The notes beneath the pieces are model-generated. The model was given only the letters and a program-made list of their open reading frames with translations, was not told the origin of the DNA and did not search any database. The position numbers and the translations under genes are program-made. A DNA stretch of 64,000 bases from SIG440 sp045586925. Lineage in GTDB: Bacteria; Bacillota; Clostridia; Monoglobales; Monoglobaceae. Location: positions 22,321 through 86,320 of the forward strand of contig JAZNBG010000011.1 in the NCBI GenBank assembly GCA_045586925.1, read 5' to 3'. Below, one piece after another: positions 9,595 to 17,681 of this stretch. Positions within the stretch are counted from its first letter, which is position 1. Each line of letters starts with the position of its first letter.

Positions 9595-9691
9595 GCGGCG
9601 GTCAGAGCATTTACGCTTTGCTTGCCCAAGTGCATTTCGGCGCAGCCGAAAATTTTGCACGGGCAGTTAAATTAATGTTTTTATATTATAG
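9595..9691 (+). repeat. Dispersed hairpin repeat, family alpha, copy 1
   Basis: Starts GCGGCGGTC and ends near TATTATAG. It contains a long hairpin at 9623-9665 (TGCCCAAGTGCA paired with TGCACGGGCA). A second copy is at 41405-41501. The two copies share the same order of blocks, and their stems differ by compensating changes. The region 9421-9826 holds this repeat and no convincing gene; an ORF of 71 codons read through it on the minus strand looks spurious. Confidence 0.6.
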
Positions 9692-9826
9692 TGTGCAATT
9701 AACATTAAAGTCTATACCTCCATCCCTTTTTTGCTATTGTATTTATTATAATATTATGTTAAAATATACTTAAATATACGACAAATACTTACAGTAAACG
9801 ACACGCAGGTTGCGAGGTGATTTTCT

Positions 9827-12289
9827 ATGGATACCCCAAGATACAGAGTATTAGATTTATCCGGAGATATGGGAGGATTCTCCCTTGCTTTTGAACAGGC
9901 AGGCTTTGATGTAGTTTGCGCAGTGATAAACGATATTGAAAATGCAGACATTTATCAACATATTGTAAGCAACAAGCATATAATCAAAGTAGACAACCCC
10001 TATACAAACGCTCCTGGATTACCTTATGCTGATATTTTGATTGCCAGCCTAACTTCCACAAGTTTTAAAACAACTACGGATGAGGTAAACCGCCAAAATG
10101 AATATATCTCGGAACTCATTTTAAACAAAATGCCAAAAATGTTCCTACTCAAGGCCCCATTACAGCTTGTAAAAGGTAACAAAAGTAACTATCGGGCTTT
10201 AAATTTTTCTGTCCTCAGAAGATATAATGTTAAATACTCCGTTTTTAAAGAATCTGATTATTCAGGCTTTTCTGTAGAAGGAAACCAACTGTATATTGTA
10301 GGTATCGCAGATGGTTTTCCTGCTGAACAGTTTTCCTTTCCAAAAAAAATGTATCCAATATGCGACAGAGAAATATTTAAAGAAAGCCCTTACGATATCA
10401 ACCCTTGGTATCGTGATACAAAATCTGCATTTACATCGTATAATGTTAGTGAAAAATATGCTTATTATGTAAGAAAGGCCAATACTATTTCTAGGAAGAA
10501 TCTTATTAGCTATTCTAATTTATACACGGAAAGTTTCTATGTAGATGATATGGGTTTTCGAAAGCTGACTCATAACGAGTATGCCTCTCTCAAAGGTTTT
10601 CCCTTAGCATATAATTTTAATAATTGCAGTAATAAAACACGGATGTACAGAAAAATTGCCACCTCTCCTAATATTTATGTTGTCAAGGCTATTGCTTTAC
10701 AAATTCATAAATACTTTGAAACAATAAATGGTTATGAACCACAGCCGGATAAAATAAGAACAACAGATGAATCGGTAAAAAATCATCAAAAAAAGGTGCA
10801 TGAAACACCCCAAAAATTTACTTTTTCCAAGCAAAGAATTCTTAATATACATATAGATAAACTCAAATGTTTGAGGAATCTCGACATACCTATTGATAAA
10901 AAATTAACTGCTATTATGGGAGTAAACGGTGCCGGAAAATCCACTGTCCTACATGCACTTGCCTGTATGTTTGCGCCATCAGACCATGGAGAAAAGTATG
11001 CCTTCAGTTTTTTCTTTACACCTAATCCTGATGCTACCTGGGCAGATAGCAAGTTATCTCTTACATATTTTAATGAAAACGATCAATCAGAATATACAAA
11101 GGTCTACGAAAAACAAAAGGATAGATGGATGCCCAAAACCTCTCAAAAACCATTACGCGATATATTTTATATAGGAGTTGATACCGGCATTCCCGAAATC
11201 GAGGCAGAGCGACAAACATCCTTTATCCATTATTCCTCCGATGATGCAGAGGACAAAAACGCAGATAAGATAATTCAGTATGCGTCTGAAATACTAAATA
11301 AAGATTATGATAAACTAGTTTATCATAAAACAAAAAAGAAGCAGTTTCCCGGAATACGCACCAAGTCGAACATTAAATATTCAGCACTTAGTATGGGGGC
11401 AGGTGAGCAGCGAATATTAAAAATACTGCAGACTGTACTATCCGCAGCACAATATTCTCTCATACTGATTGATGAAATAGATTTACTTCTTCACGCAAGT
11501 GCTCTTAAACGGCTTATTGTAGTACTTTCTCAAATTGCCGAGAAAAGAAATCTTCAAATCATATTCACTACACATTCATTGGTAATGGGAACGTTAAAAG
11601 ATTATGTTGATATACGTTACCTATATCAACTGAAAGAAAAAACAGTCGTATATGATACGATAACTCCCGATATTATATATGAGCTTAGCGAAAACATAGA
11701 AAAACCTCTTGAGGTATATGTTGAGGACTTACTTTCTGAAACCATCGTAAGTAAGATAGCTAATGAATTAGGCATCCGTGGAAAACTTGCCATAAAGAAA
11801 TTTGGTTCTGCCAATAATGCATTTACACTAGCAGCAGCTTTTGTGCTTGAAGAAACAGAGACCAATAACAAACTTATTGTTTTAGATGGTGATGTATGCG
11901 TCACCGAATCCGAAAAAAAGAAAGCTATACAAAAAGTATTAACCGGAACCGAGCACAATTTTGAACAGAAAATTTCTAAGGCTTTGTCTTGTGTAAGCCA
12001 ATATTACCTTCCTGCAGATTTATCTCCGGAGCAATTTGTTCACAATATGCTTATAGACATTGATAATGATTGTGATTATATAAGATACGCAAAGGATATT
12101 AAGGCAGTTTCGGATAGCCACGAATGGCTTGACAAAATAATTGAACGTTCAGGCGAAAACGAAGCCGTGGCTCTTAGCAAAATAATTGACATTGCCGCAA
12201 AGCATCCGTCCTGGCAACAGTATATCAAACCAATTGAGGAATGGTTGTCTGATAAAAAGAAGCAATTGATTCATACCACTAAAATATAA
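9827..12289 (+). CDS. Fusion: catalytically dead C5-cytosine-methyltransferase-like domain + AAA ATPase + TOPRIM (OLD-like)
   Basis: 820 aa, ATG at 9827 after GAGGTGA. Residues 7-300 follow the C5-methyltransferase plan: motif I LDLSGDMGGFSLAFEQAGF (9-27), late motifs RKLTHNEYASLKGFP (245-259) and YRKIATSPNIYVVKAIA (274-290). Every catalytic motif is lost: the PCQ loop is replaced by SLTSTSF (74-80), ENV by KAP (109-111), the QxRxR motif by VEGNQ (150-154), and GNSV by ATSP. Residues 337-600 are an ABC/AAA15-type ATPase: Walker A GVNGAGKST (365-373), signature LSMGAGEQR, Walker B LILIDEIDLLLH (545-556), switch His in FTTHS. Residues 628-690 carry TOPRIM-like Glu633 (VYVEDLLSE) and Asp687/Asp689 (LDGD), as in OLD nucleases. 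Monocistronic, with its own terminator. OLD-like ATPase-nucleases often act in phage defence; a defence role with the dead methylase as DNA sensor is inference. Confidence 0.85.
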   Translation: MDTPRYRVLDLSGDMGGFSLAFEQAGFDVVCAVINDIENADIYQHIVSNKHIIKVDNPYTNAPGLPYADILIASLTSTSFKTTTDEVNRQNEYISELILNKMPKMFLLKAPLQLVKGNKSNYRALNFSVLRRYNVKYSVFKESDYSGFSVEGNQLYIVGIADGFPAEQFSFPKKMYPICDREIFKESPYDINPWYRDTKSAFTSYNVSEKYAYYVRKANTISRKNLISYSNLYTESFYVDDMGFRKLTHNEYASLKGFPLAYNFNNCSNKTRMYRKIATSPNIYVVKAIALQIHKYFETINGYEPQPDKIRTTDESVKNHQKKVHETPQKFTFSKQRILNIHIDKLKCLRNLDIPIDKKLTAIMGVNGAGKSTVLHALACMFAPSDHGEKYAFSFFFTPNPDATWADSKLSLTYFNENDQSEYTKVYEKQKDRWMPKTSQKPLRDIFYIGVDTGIPEIEAERQTSFIHYSSDDAEDKNADKIIQYASEILNKDYDKLVYHKTKKKQFPGIRTKSNIKYSALSMGAGEQRILKILQTVLSAAQYSLILIDEIDLLLHASALKRLIVVLSQIAEKRNLQIIFTTHSLVMGTLKDYVDIRYLYQLKEKTVVYDTITPDIIYELSENIEKPLEVYVEDLLSETIVSKIANELGIRGKLAIKKFGSANNAFTLAAAFVLEETETNNKLIVLDGDVCVTESEKKKAIQKVLTGTEHNFEQKISKALSCVSQYYLPADLSPEQFVHNMLIDIDNDCDYIRYAKDIKAVSDSHEWLDKIIERSGENEAVALSKIIDIAAKHPSWQQYIKPIEEWLSDKKKQLIHTTKI

Positions 12290-12292
12290 ACA

Positions 12293-12334
12293 AAACAGGA
12301 GTATATGTTAAAAACTAAGCATATACTCCTGTTT
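12293..12334 (+). terminator. Intrinsic terminator of the methyltransferase-like/ATPase gene
   Basis: Perfect 15-bp stem (AAACAGGAGTATATG with CATATACTCCTGTTT) and a 12-base loop, starting just after the stop codon. It supports a single-gene transcript. Confidence 0.8.
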
Positions 12335-12396
12335 ACATTTTATTACGTCATATGGCATATTATGATGTTTAAGCCACAATAAGACTCATTTATAGT

Positions 12397-12672
12397 TTTA
12401 TATTCTTCATCAAGCCAACGGGTCAAAACAACATGCAAGCTTGATTATTTTTACCTTTATGAGCTAATTTAATAACGAACACATATACATTGGCAAATAC
12501 AGAATTTCTTCATCCTTTGCTAAATCCTTTGTATAAGCTATATATTTATCGGCAATACGGCTTGAGAATATCCCTTTTTACTAAATCAACTTTTCTAAAA
12601 TTATTGGTAGTAATATATTTATTCACTGCCTGCGGCATACCGCCTACAAGCATATACAATCTGAAATAACTT
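12397..12672 (-). pseudogene. Fragment of a DUF4143/AAA_14-type ATPase gene (copy A)
   Basis: Read on the minus strand, one frame gives YMLVGGMPQAVNKYITTNNF, then KVDLVKRDILKPY and a stop. Another frame continues with DKYIAYTKDLAKDEEILYL. The GGMPQAV..YI.TNNF..VD..KRDIL pattern resembles the C-terminal region of DUF4143 ATPases. There is no intact reading frame. A second, partly deleted copy is at 17187-17392. Confidence 0.6.
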
Positions 12673-12701
12673 TAGTTATCACTATGCAGACTAAAGTAAA
12701 A

Positions 12702-12863
12702 TTTTTCTAACACTTTTCTAACACTTTTTCAAAAAATGTGATTTCAGGCAGGATAACGGTTATGGGGTTTTTAGTGCATTTAACCACGCAAAAGCCTTGT
12801 ATATCAAGGAATTGTGGGGTTTTATATAATGCAGAATAACACACAATAATTCACCCTTTCCAC
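12702..12863. repeat. Direct repeat unit 1 beside a tRNA-Leu fragment
   Basis: About 160 bp beginning with TTTTTCTAACAC repeats and ending CCCTTTCCACCACTC. It recurs diverged at 12996-13146, about 280 bp downstream, with shared blocks CTAACACTTTTTC, TGTGATTTCAGGCAGGAT and the CCCTTTCCAC end. Read on the minus strand it could encode a gene tail (ITFFEKVLEK). It looks like the arm region of an integrase attachment site. Confidence 0.55.
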
Positions 12864-12920
12864 CACTCAAAATCCTGTGGTAGTGATACCGTATCGGTTC
12901 GACCCCGATCACCGGCACCA
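12864..12920 (+). pseudogene. 3' half of tRNA-Leu(CAA), an attachment-site remnant
   Basis: The sequence runs from the anticodon loop (ACTCAAAATC, anticodon CAA) through a long variable arm and a perfect T arm (ATCGG TTCGACC CCGAT) to the acceptor strand CACCGGC, A and CCA. The matching 5' half (GCCGGTG) is absent upstream. A tRNA 3' half with its own terminator is what tyrosine integrases leave at an attachment site. It cannot make a functional tRNA. Confidence 0.75.
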
Positions 12921-12921
12921 A

Positions 12922-12959
12922 ACAAAAAGGCTTGAAATCAAGGGTTTCAAGCCTTTTTG
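12922..12959 (+). terminator. Terminator following the tRNA-Leu fragment
   Basis: Hairpin AAAAAGGCTTGAAA paired with TTTCAAGCCTTTTT, followed by T-rich sequence, two bases after the CCA. It is probably the original tRNA terminator carried along in the duplicated attachment segment. Confidence 0.75.
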
Positions 12960-12995
12960 TTTTTTATAAAAGCCTGAATCAATTTTTAAAAATCT

Positions 12996-13146
12996 AATTT
13001 TTCTAACACTTTTTCGAAAAATGTGATTTCAGGCAGGATATCGATTGTAAAGCTTTTAGTTTATTTAATAGCATAAAAACCTTGTGCAACATGGGATTAC
13101 GGGTTTTTATATGATGCAGAATAATACAAAATATTTTACCCTTTCC
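12996..13146. repeat. Direct repeat unit 2
   Basis: Diverged second copy of the 12702-12863 unit (see that entry). It ends CCCTTTCCACAACTC, and here no tRNA sequence follows; the IS3 remnant does. Confidence 0.55.
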
Positions 13147-13149
13147 ACA

Positions 13150-13286
13150 ACTCATCCACCTAAGTTTCGCTTAAACTTTCTCGTTATCTTGTACTACTTT
13201 TAATATGAACTCACAACTATATTTTGCCATAAAAAACCGACCTCCCAATCATTAGATTTTGGGTCTAACTTTTGGTGGTCGGTTCA
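13150..13286 (-). mobile_element. IS3-family element, left-end remnant
   Basis: On the minus strand the end starts TGAACCGACCACCAAAAG (13286 inward), like IS3/IS150-group terminal inverted repeats. It is followed by an ATG at 13230 opening MAKYSCEFILKVVQDNEKV and then a stop (13171). The start resembles OrfA of this family (MAKYSFEFKLKVV). Everything after about 20 codons is lost. The internal GACCTCC/GGTCGGTT pairing also gives a terminator-like stem after the gene ending at 13305. Confidence 0.7.
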
Positions 13287-13304
13287 CAACACCCACATAA
13301 TTTT

Positions 13305-14324
13305 TTATTTACTCTTTTCGAAATTCTTTGTGCCCTCTTTATAGATTTCACAAATCAATTTCTGGATTTTCAAGGCCTCTCTTCCGCTGATTGCAGGCTC
13401 AACATCCTTCTCTACCGCATTGTAAAAATCTGCAATTTGACGAATGTGCTGAAATCCCCAATAATCCTTACCGTCTTCATAAACCACATCAGGGTCTATC
13501 ACGGTTCTTGCTTCAAGCCGTTCTCCGCTGTTCAACAGAATTTCGGCATTGTCATAATCCATAACAACTTTTCCGTTTTCGCACAAAAGTCTTATTTCAA
13601 TGGGATCATCGCAACCGTAGTTATTCATTGCCCAAAAGCCAAGAGTTGCTCCGTTTTTGTACTTAATAAACCCTTCCGCAGTATCATCAACCTCCATGAT
13701 TGAATGGTTGCGGTTGGACATATGCGCCTGAACACTTTCTATCTCGTCGTTTATGAACCAGTTTGCCAGGTCCATAGAATGGATGGCCTGGTCAATCATA
13801 ACTCCTCCGCCTTCTTTATCCCAGGTGCCCTTCCAGTCCGAAAGGCTGTAGTAATCATCAGGCTTACACCAGGTTAATGTAACCCTTGCGGAAATAACCT
13901 TTCCTAATGTGCCATCCTCTAATTTTTCCTTTACAAGCTTTGATGCATCATTATATCTGCACTGAAAAATAATGCCGTATTTAACACCGTTTTTCTCTGC
14001 AAGCTCAACATTTTCAACCGCATCCTCATATTTTATGCTCATTGGCTTTTCACAAAGGACATTGACACCAGCCTCAATAGCATATTTTGAAACTACGGGA
14101 TGCATATAATGGGGTATGCACACATGAACTACATCTATGTTTTCCTTGTTGATTAAATCCTTATAATCATAATAAGCTTTGCAATTATACTTTTGTGCAG
14201 CTTTGTCTGCCCTGTCTTTTTTAATATCACAAACGCCGACAATCTGTGCGTTTTCAAGGTGATGAGCACTGGTTGCGTGCATAGTAAAAATGTTGCCGCA
14301 TCCTACAATTCCAACTCTAAGCAT
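13305..14324 (-). CDS. Gfo/Idh/MocA-family oxidoreductase
   Basis: 339 aa from ATG at 14324 (GGAGG at good spacing). A 34-residue upstream extension is rejected because the Rossmann motif RVGIVGCGNIFTMHA should begin the protein. The catalytic EKP motif is present (LCEKPMSIKYEDAVE), and later GGGVMIDQAIHSMDL has the usual substrate-side histidine. The start overlaps the end of the preceding oxidoreductase gene by 8 bp, so the pair is probably coupled. Substrate unknown; inositol- or sugar-acid-like is plausible from the neighbouring isomerase. Confidence 0.9.
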   Translation of the reverse strand: MLRVGIVGCGNIFTMHATSAHHLENAQIVGVCDIKKDRADKAAQKYNCKAYYDYKDLINKENIDVVHVCIPHYMHPVVSKYAIEAGVNVLCEKPMSIKYEDAVENVELAEKNGVKYGIIFQCRYNDASKLVKEKLEDGTLGKVISARVTLTWCKPDDYYSLSDWKGTWDKEGGGVMIDQAIHSMDLANWFINDEIESVQAHMSNRNHSIMEVDDTAEGFIKYKNGATLGFWAMNNYGCDDPIEIRLLCENGKVVMDYDNAEILLNSGERLEARTVIDPDVVYEDGKDYWGFQHIRQIADFYNAVEKDVEPAISGREALKIQKLICEIYKEGTKNFEKSK

Positions 14325-15297
14325 TTTTGATTTCCTCCAGAACAAAGCACAAGGATTCCACGCCATCCTGAACTGTAGCCTTTTCGATTGGTTTTTCCTG
14401 CTTTGCACAATCGGTAAAATACACAAGCTCGTTGTAATATCCGCCTAAATCAGAGATGTTTCCGCCCTCAAAGCCTTTTCCTGCTATATCTTTCTTTTCA
14501 ATCTTGATTTCTTTTGCCTCTTCATTTGTGTACAGCATAAACTTTCCGTTAGCATTTTCCACAACAGCCTTTTCAAATACAACCCTGAAGGTTGCTTCAA
14601 AGGGGTGAGTTCCGGGTAATCCCCATGTGCCTTCTACGCCAATAACAAAATCATTGTAGCTTAAAAGTGAATTTATGTATGAAGATTTTTCACCGATAAT
14701 GTTTTTAACGGATTTTATATTATTGGGTTTTCCAAATAAAGACAATACATAATCCATATCGTGAATATGCAAATCCTGAGCTGCACCGCCCGAAAGCTCG
14801 TTCTTAAGCAGCCAGTCCTGCCATCCCCAAGTGGGTATCGGGCTTATTCTTCTGAAATTTGCGTTAACAACCTTTCCGTAAACACCGGATTTCACAATCT
14901 TTGAAAGCTCTACATACTCGTCCCAGAAGCGTATTACCTGACCAACCTGTACATTACAGCCTGTTTCGTTTGCCTTTTCAAGCATTTTTTCACCCTGCTC
15001 CTTTGTTAAAGCAACAGGCTTTTCTACAAAAAGATACTTAACCTTATCCATTGCAAGCATAGCATATTCTGCGTGTAAATATGTAGGAAGGCAAATATCA
15101 ATAACATCTACATCGGCATTTGCAATTAAATCCTTGCCATCGCCGTAAATTGCAGCATTTGTACCAACTGCAAGCTCCTCTGCCTTTTCTTTTCTTAAAT
15201 CCGCAAGGGCAACAATCTCTGCGCCTTCTATATTCTTATAGCAGTTTGCGTGCATTGTACCCATAAATCCGCATCCGATTAAACCTATTTTTAACAT
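14317..15297 (-). CDS. Gfo/Idh/MocA-family oxidoreductase, inositol 2-dehydrogenase-like
   Basis: 326 aa, with Rossmann motif KIGLIGCGFMGTMHA, catalytic EKP (FVEKPVALTKEQGE) and the downstream AAQDLHIHDMDYV substrate-site segment. It resembles IolG-type myo-inositol dehydrogenases, but the substrate within this family cannot be read from sequence. ATG follows GGAGG. It begins 2 bp before the end of the isomerase-like gene upstream and overlaps the next oxidoreductase. Two such enzymes plus a TIM-barrel isomerase form a small sugar-conversion cassette. Confidence 0.9.
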   Translation of the reverse strand: MLKIGLIGCGFMGTMHANCYKNIEGAEIVALADLRKEKAEELAVGTNAAIYGDGKDLIANADVDVIDICLPTYLHAEYAMLAMDKVKYLFVEKPVALTKEQGEKMLEKANETGCNVQVGQVIRFWDEYVELSKIVKSGVYGKVVNANFRRISPIPTWGWQDWLLKNELSGGAAQDLHIHDMDYVLSLFGKPNNIKSVKNIIGEKSSYINSLLSYNDFVIGVEGTWGLPGTHPFEATFRVVFEKAVVENANGKFMLYTNEEAKEIKIEKKDIAGKGFEGGNISDLGGYYNELVYFTDCAKQEKPIEKATVQDGVESLCFVLEEIKNA

Positions 15298-15299
15298 AA

Positions 15300-16139
15300 C
15301 TATTTCCTCCCTATTATTTTGTTCATTGCATTTGAAGTGTTATAAATAATTGTTTCAGGATAGTGAGTGTATGGGGGAATCATTTCCGCCGTTACCCATC
15401 CGTCATAACCGATTTTTTCAAATTCCTTCATAACAGCGGGATAATTCACATCGCCTGAAAGTAAATCTACAAATCCGCAAAGTCCGCCTGCCTCTGTTCT
15501 GTAATCCTTAAAATGAACCTTTTTAATACGTTTATTAAGAACCTTAACCCAATGTTCAGGATAACCGATATATAGAACATTGCCCACATCAAAATATGAG
15601 CCTACATAATCGCTTCCCACTTTATCAATAAAGTCTGCCATTTCAACAGGCGAAAGCAGGAATTTGTTCCATACATTTTCCACACCGATAGAAACCTTTA
15701 ACTGCTCTGCGTATGGTGCCATTTCTTTAAGGGCAGAAAGTGCTCTTTCATAAGCTACATCATATTCAACAATTTCACCGCCCTGCTCAAAAGCAACATT
15801 TACCGCACCGGGAACTACTAAAATTGTATCGCATCCAAGCCAGGAAGCAATCTCCAATTGTTTTTTTGTAATTTCCTTTGCTTTATTTCTGTTATCCTCG
15901 TTTTCAGAAGTATAATTATATGTCCAATAAAGTCCGCTGGCAACGCTGTAAAGTTCAATTCCAACTTCTTCAGCCATTTTTTTAATAGCCAGAATATCCT
16001 CTTTTGTTGACTCCATTGTGACCGCACCGCCTGCATCCAACGCAAGCTCAACGCCGTCAAATCCCGCATCCTTAGCAATTTCAAAGCATTTTTTCAAATC
16101 AGGCTCTGTAAATGACCAAATACTAATACCTTTTTTCAT
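15300..16139 (-). CDS. Sugar-phosphate isomerase/epimerase-like TIM-barrel protein
   Basis: About 279 aa (xylose-isomerase-like TIM barrel, AP endonuclease 2 superfamily; related to IolE/IolI/hydroxypyruvate isomerases). Metal-site segments are visible: GVENVWNKF, SYFDVGNVLY, VHFKDYRT and WVTAEMIPP. ATG at 16139 is preferred to the one at 16145 because GGATAGG then has proper spacing. First gene of a three-gene minus-strand cassette, divergent from the AraC regulator at 16289. Confidence 0.88.
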   Translation of the reverse strand: MKKGISIWSFTEPDLKKCFEIAKDAGFDGVELALDAGGAVTMESTKEDILAIKKMAEEVGIELYSVASGLYWTYNYTSENEDNRNKAKEITKKQLEIASWLGCDTILVVPGAVNVAFEQGGEIVEYDVAYERALSALKEMAPYAEQLKVSIGVENVWNKFLLSPVEMADFIDKVGSDYVGSYFDVGNVLYIGYPEHWVKVLNKRIKKVHFKDYRTEAGGLCGFVDLLSGDVNYPAVMKEFEKIGYDGWVTAEMIPPYTHYPETIIYNTSNAMNKIIGRK

Positions 16140-16288
16140 AAACATCCTATCCTTTTCATTGAAATTTGAGAGAAAATATCTTGTATATCTCTCAAATTAA
16201 TGGTATACTAATGAAAAAGATAAGTAAATGTTATTTGTTATCCGAAATGTGCATTTTTGTAAACTAAATTTGCGAAAGGAGTATAATT
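16140..16288. promoter_or_regulatory. Divergent promoter region of the isomerase cassette and AraC gene
   Basis: 149 bp of AT-rich sequence between the divergent starts. It holds a near-palindrome made of two TCTCAAATT-like arms (AAATTTGAGAG at about 16161 and CTCTCAAATT at 16190) that could be an AraC target. No certain promoter boxes were picked. Confidence 0.4.
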
Positions 16289-17185
16289 GTGAAATATAAA
16301 GTCAACCGACCTATCTATATTAAACATAAATTATCAAATGTAATTAACATAAGCAAGATTGTTACCATGCACTACTATGAATTTGACAAGAATTTCAATT
16401 TCCCCGGTGAGAGCCACGATTTTTGGGAAATGGTGTACGTAGACAGCGGAAACATTTTAATAAATGCCGGAAAAAGAGAGTACACCCTGCGTCCGGGTGA
16501 AATTATTTTTCATAAACCAAATGAATTTCATACAATCTCGTCTGACGGAAAGACACCTTCCAATGTTTTTGTAATCTCTTTTGTAACAACTTCAAAAAGT
16601 ATGATATACTTTAAAAACAAAAAGGCAACCGTTCCGGCTAATTTAAAGATGTATATAAAAACGCTTATACACGAAGGGAAAAAGACCTTTGACCTGCCAT
16701 TTAACGACCCCGAACTACGTGAACTTAAACTTAGCGAAAGCTCTCCGTTTGGAGGACAACAAATAATACGCACCACTTTAGAACAATTTTTGATTATGTT
16801 TATACGCGAACAGGAAGAAAAAGAAAAAAACATCCGTATCTTTCCCGATAAGGAAAGTATGGATAATCATCTGGTAAATGCCGTAATTACTTTGCTGAAT
16901 GATAATATTTACGGCAAAATTACCGTGGATGAAATATGCCAAAAACTAAACTACAGCAAAACTTATATTTCAAAAATATTCAATAAAACCTGCGGTTGCA
17001 CAATTATTGAATATTATACACAATTAAAAATTACAGAAGCAAAAAAACTTATACGAGAAAACACATATAGTATTACCGAAATATCAAATCAGCTTTACTT
17101 CAATGATCCGCATTACTTTACCAGAGTGTTCAAAAAGATAACAAATATGTCTCCACGAGATTATCAGCATTCCGTATCAAAATGA
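16289..17185 (+). CDS. AraC-family transcriptional regulator with cupin sensor domain
   Basis: 298 aa from GTG at 16289 with AAAGGAG seven bases upstream. The N-terminal cupin-like ligand domain has HDFWEMVYVDSGNI and LRPGEIIFHKPNEFH. The C-terminal double helix-turn-helix has ITVDEICQKLNYSKTYISKI and ITEISNQLYFNDPHYFTRVF. Divergent from the isomerase/oxidoreductase cassette and probably its regulator. The DUF4143 pseudogene copy B starts right after its stop codon. Confidence 0.92.
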   Translation: MKYKVNRPIYIKHKLSNVINISKIVTMHYYEFDKNFNFPGESHDFWEMVYVDSGNILINAGKREYTLRPGEIIFHKPNEFHTISSDGKTPSNVFVISFVTTSKSMIYFKNKKATVPANLKMYIKTLIHEGKKTFDLPFNDPELRELKLSESSPFGGQQIIRTTLEQFLIMFIREQEEKEKNIRIFPDKESMDNHLVNAVITLLNDNIYGKITVDEICQKLNYSKTYISKIFNKTCGCTIIEYYTQLKITEAKKLIRENTYSITEISNQLYFNDPHYFTRVFKKITNMSPRDYQHSVSK

Positions 17186-17186
17186 T

Positions 17187-17392
17187 GTTTTATATTTCTT
17201 CATCAAGCCAACACTAATTTAATAAGGACGACATATACATTGGTAAATACATAATATCTTCATCCCTTGCTAAATCTTTTATATAAGAAATATATTTATC
17301 AGCAAATCAACTTTTCTAAAATTATTGGTAGTAATATATTTATTCACTGCCTGATGCATACCGCCTACAAGCATATACAATCTCTGAAATTG
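17187..17392 (-). pseudogene. Fragment of a DUF4143/AAA_14-type ATPase gene (copy B)
   Basis: Second copy of the 12397-12672 segment, with the same YMLVGGM.QAVNKYITTNNF stretch and a deletion that removes the VKRDILKPYC part. The rest of the gap to 17681 has no gene: a stem with AAGCCTTC and GAAGGCTT arms at about 17500-17530, and AT-rich sequence likely to hold the recombinase promoter. Confidence 0.6.
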
Positions 17393-17681
17393 TCACTCTA
17401 CTTTCACCATTATAGATAAGTGACATATTTAATCTAAACATCCTCTCACGTAATTCGATTTCATTTATATGCTCATGTGATATTAGGGACTAAATTTTTT
17501 AAAGCCTTCACCTCAAGGGGAAGGCTTTCATATTTCGACATCTTTCGATACTCATACAAAGCTATATAATACTTTTTTAATGAAATTGTATTCATATATT
17601 AATTCTTTTAAATGAATATAGTATAATAAACACAGCCAAAGTGTGTGTATTAAAATTATCACATAGCAAAGGAATGGTATT

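Noticed and set aside
9445..9660. 71-codon minus-strand frame through the alpha repeat
   Set aside because: It runs through the hairpin repeat, lacks a good ribosome site and has an arginine/cysteine-rich composition typical of non-coding GC-rich repeats.
12702..13146. CRISPR array
   Set aside because: Only two diverged 160-bp units with a 280-bp period and no short regular repeat/spacer pattern. No array was seen anywhere in the window.
17393..17681. sigK 5' part or left attachment site
   Set aside because: An AATGAAATCGA stretch on the minus strand resembles the core context, but the adjoining frame (NEIELRERMFRLNMSL) is not SigK region 2.
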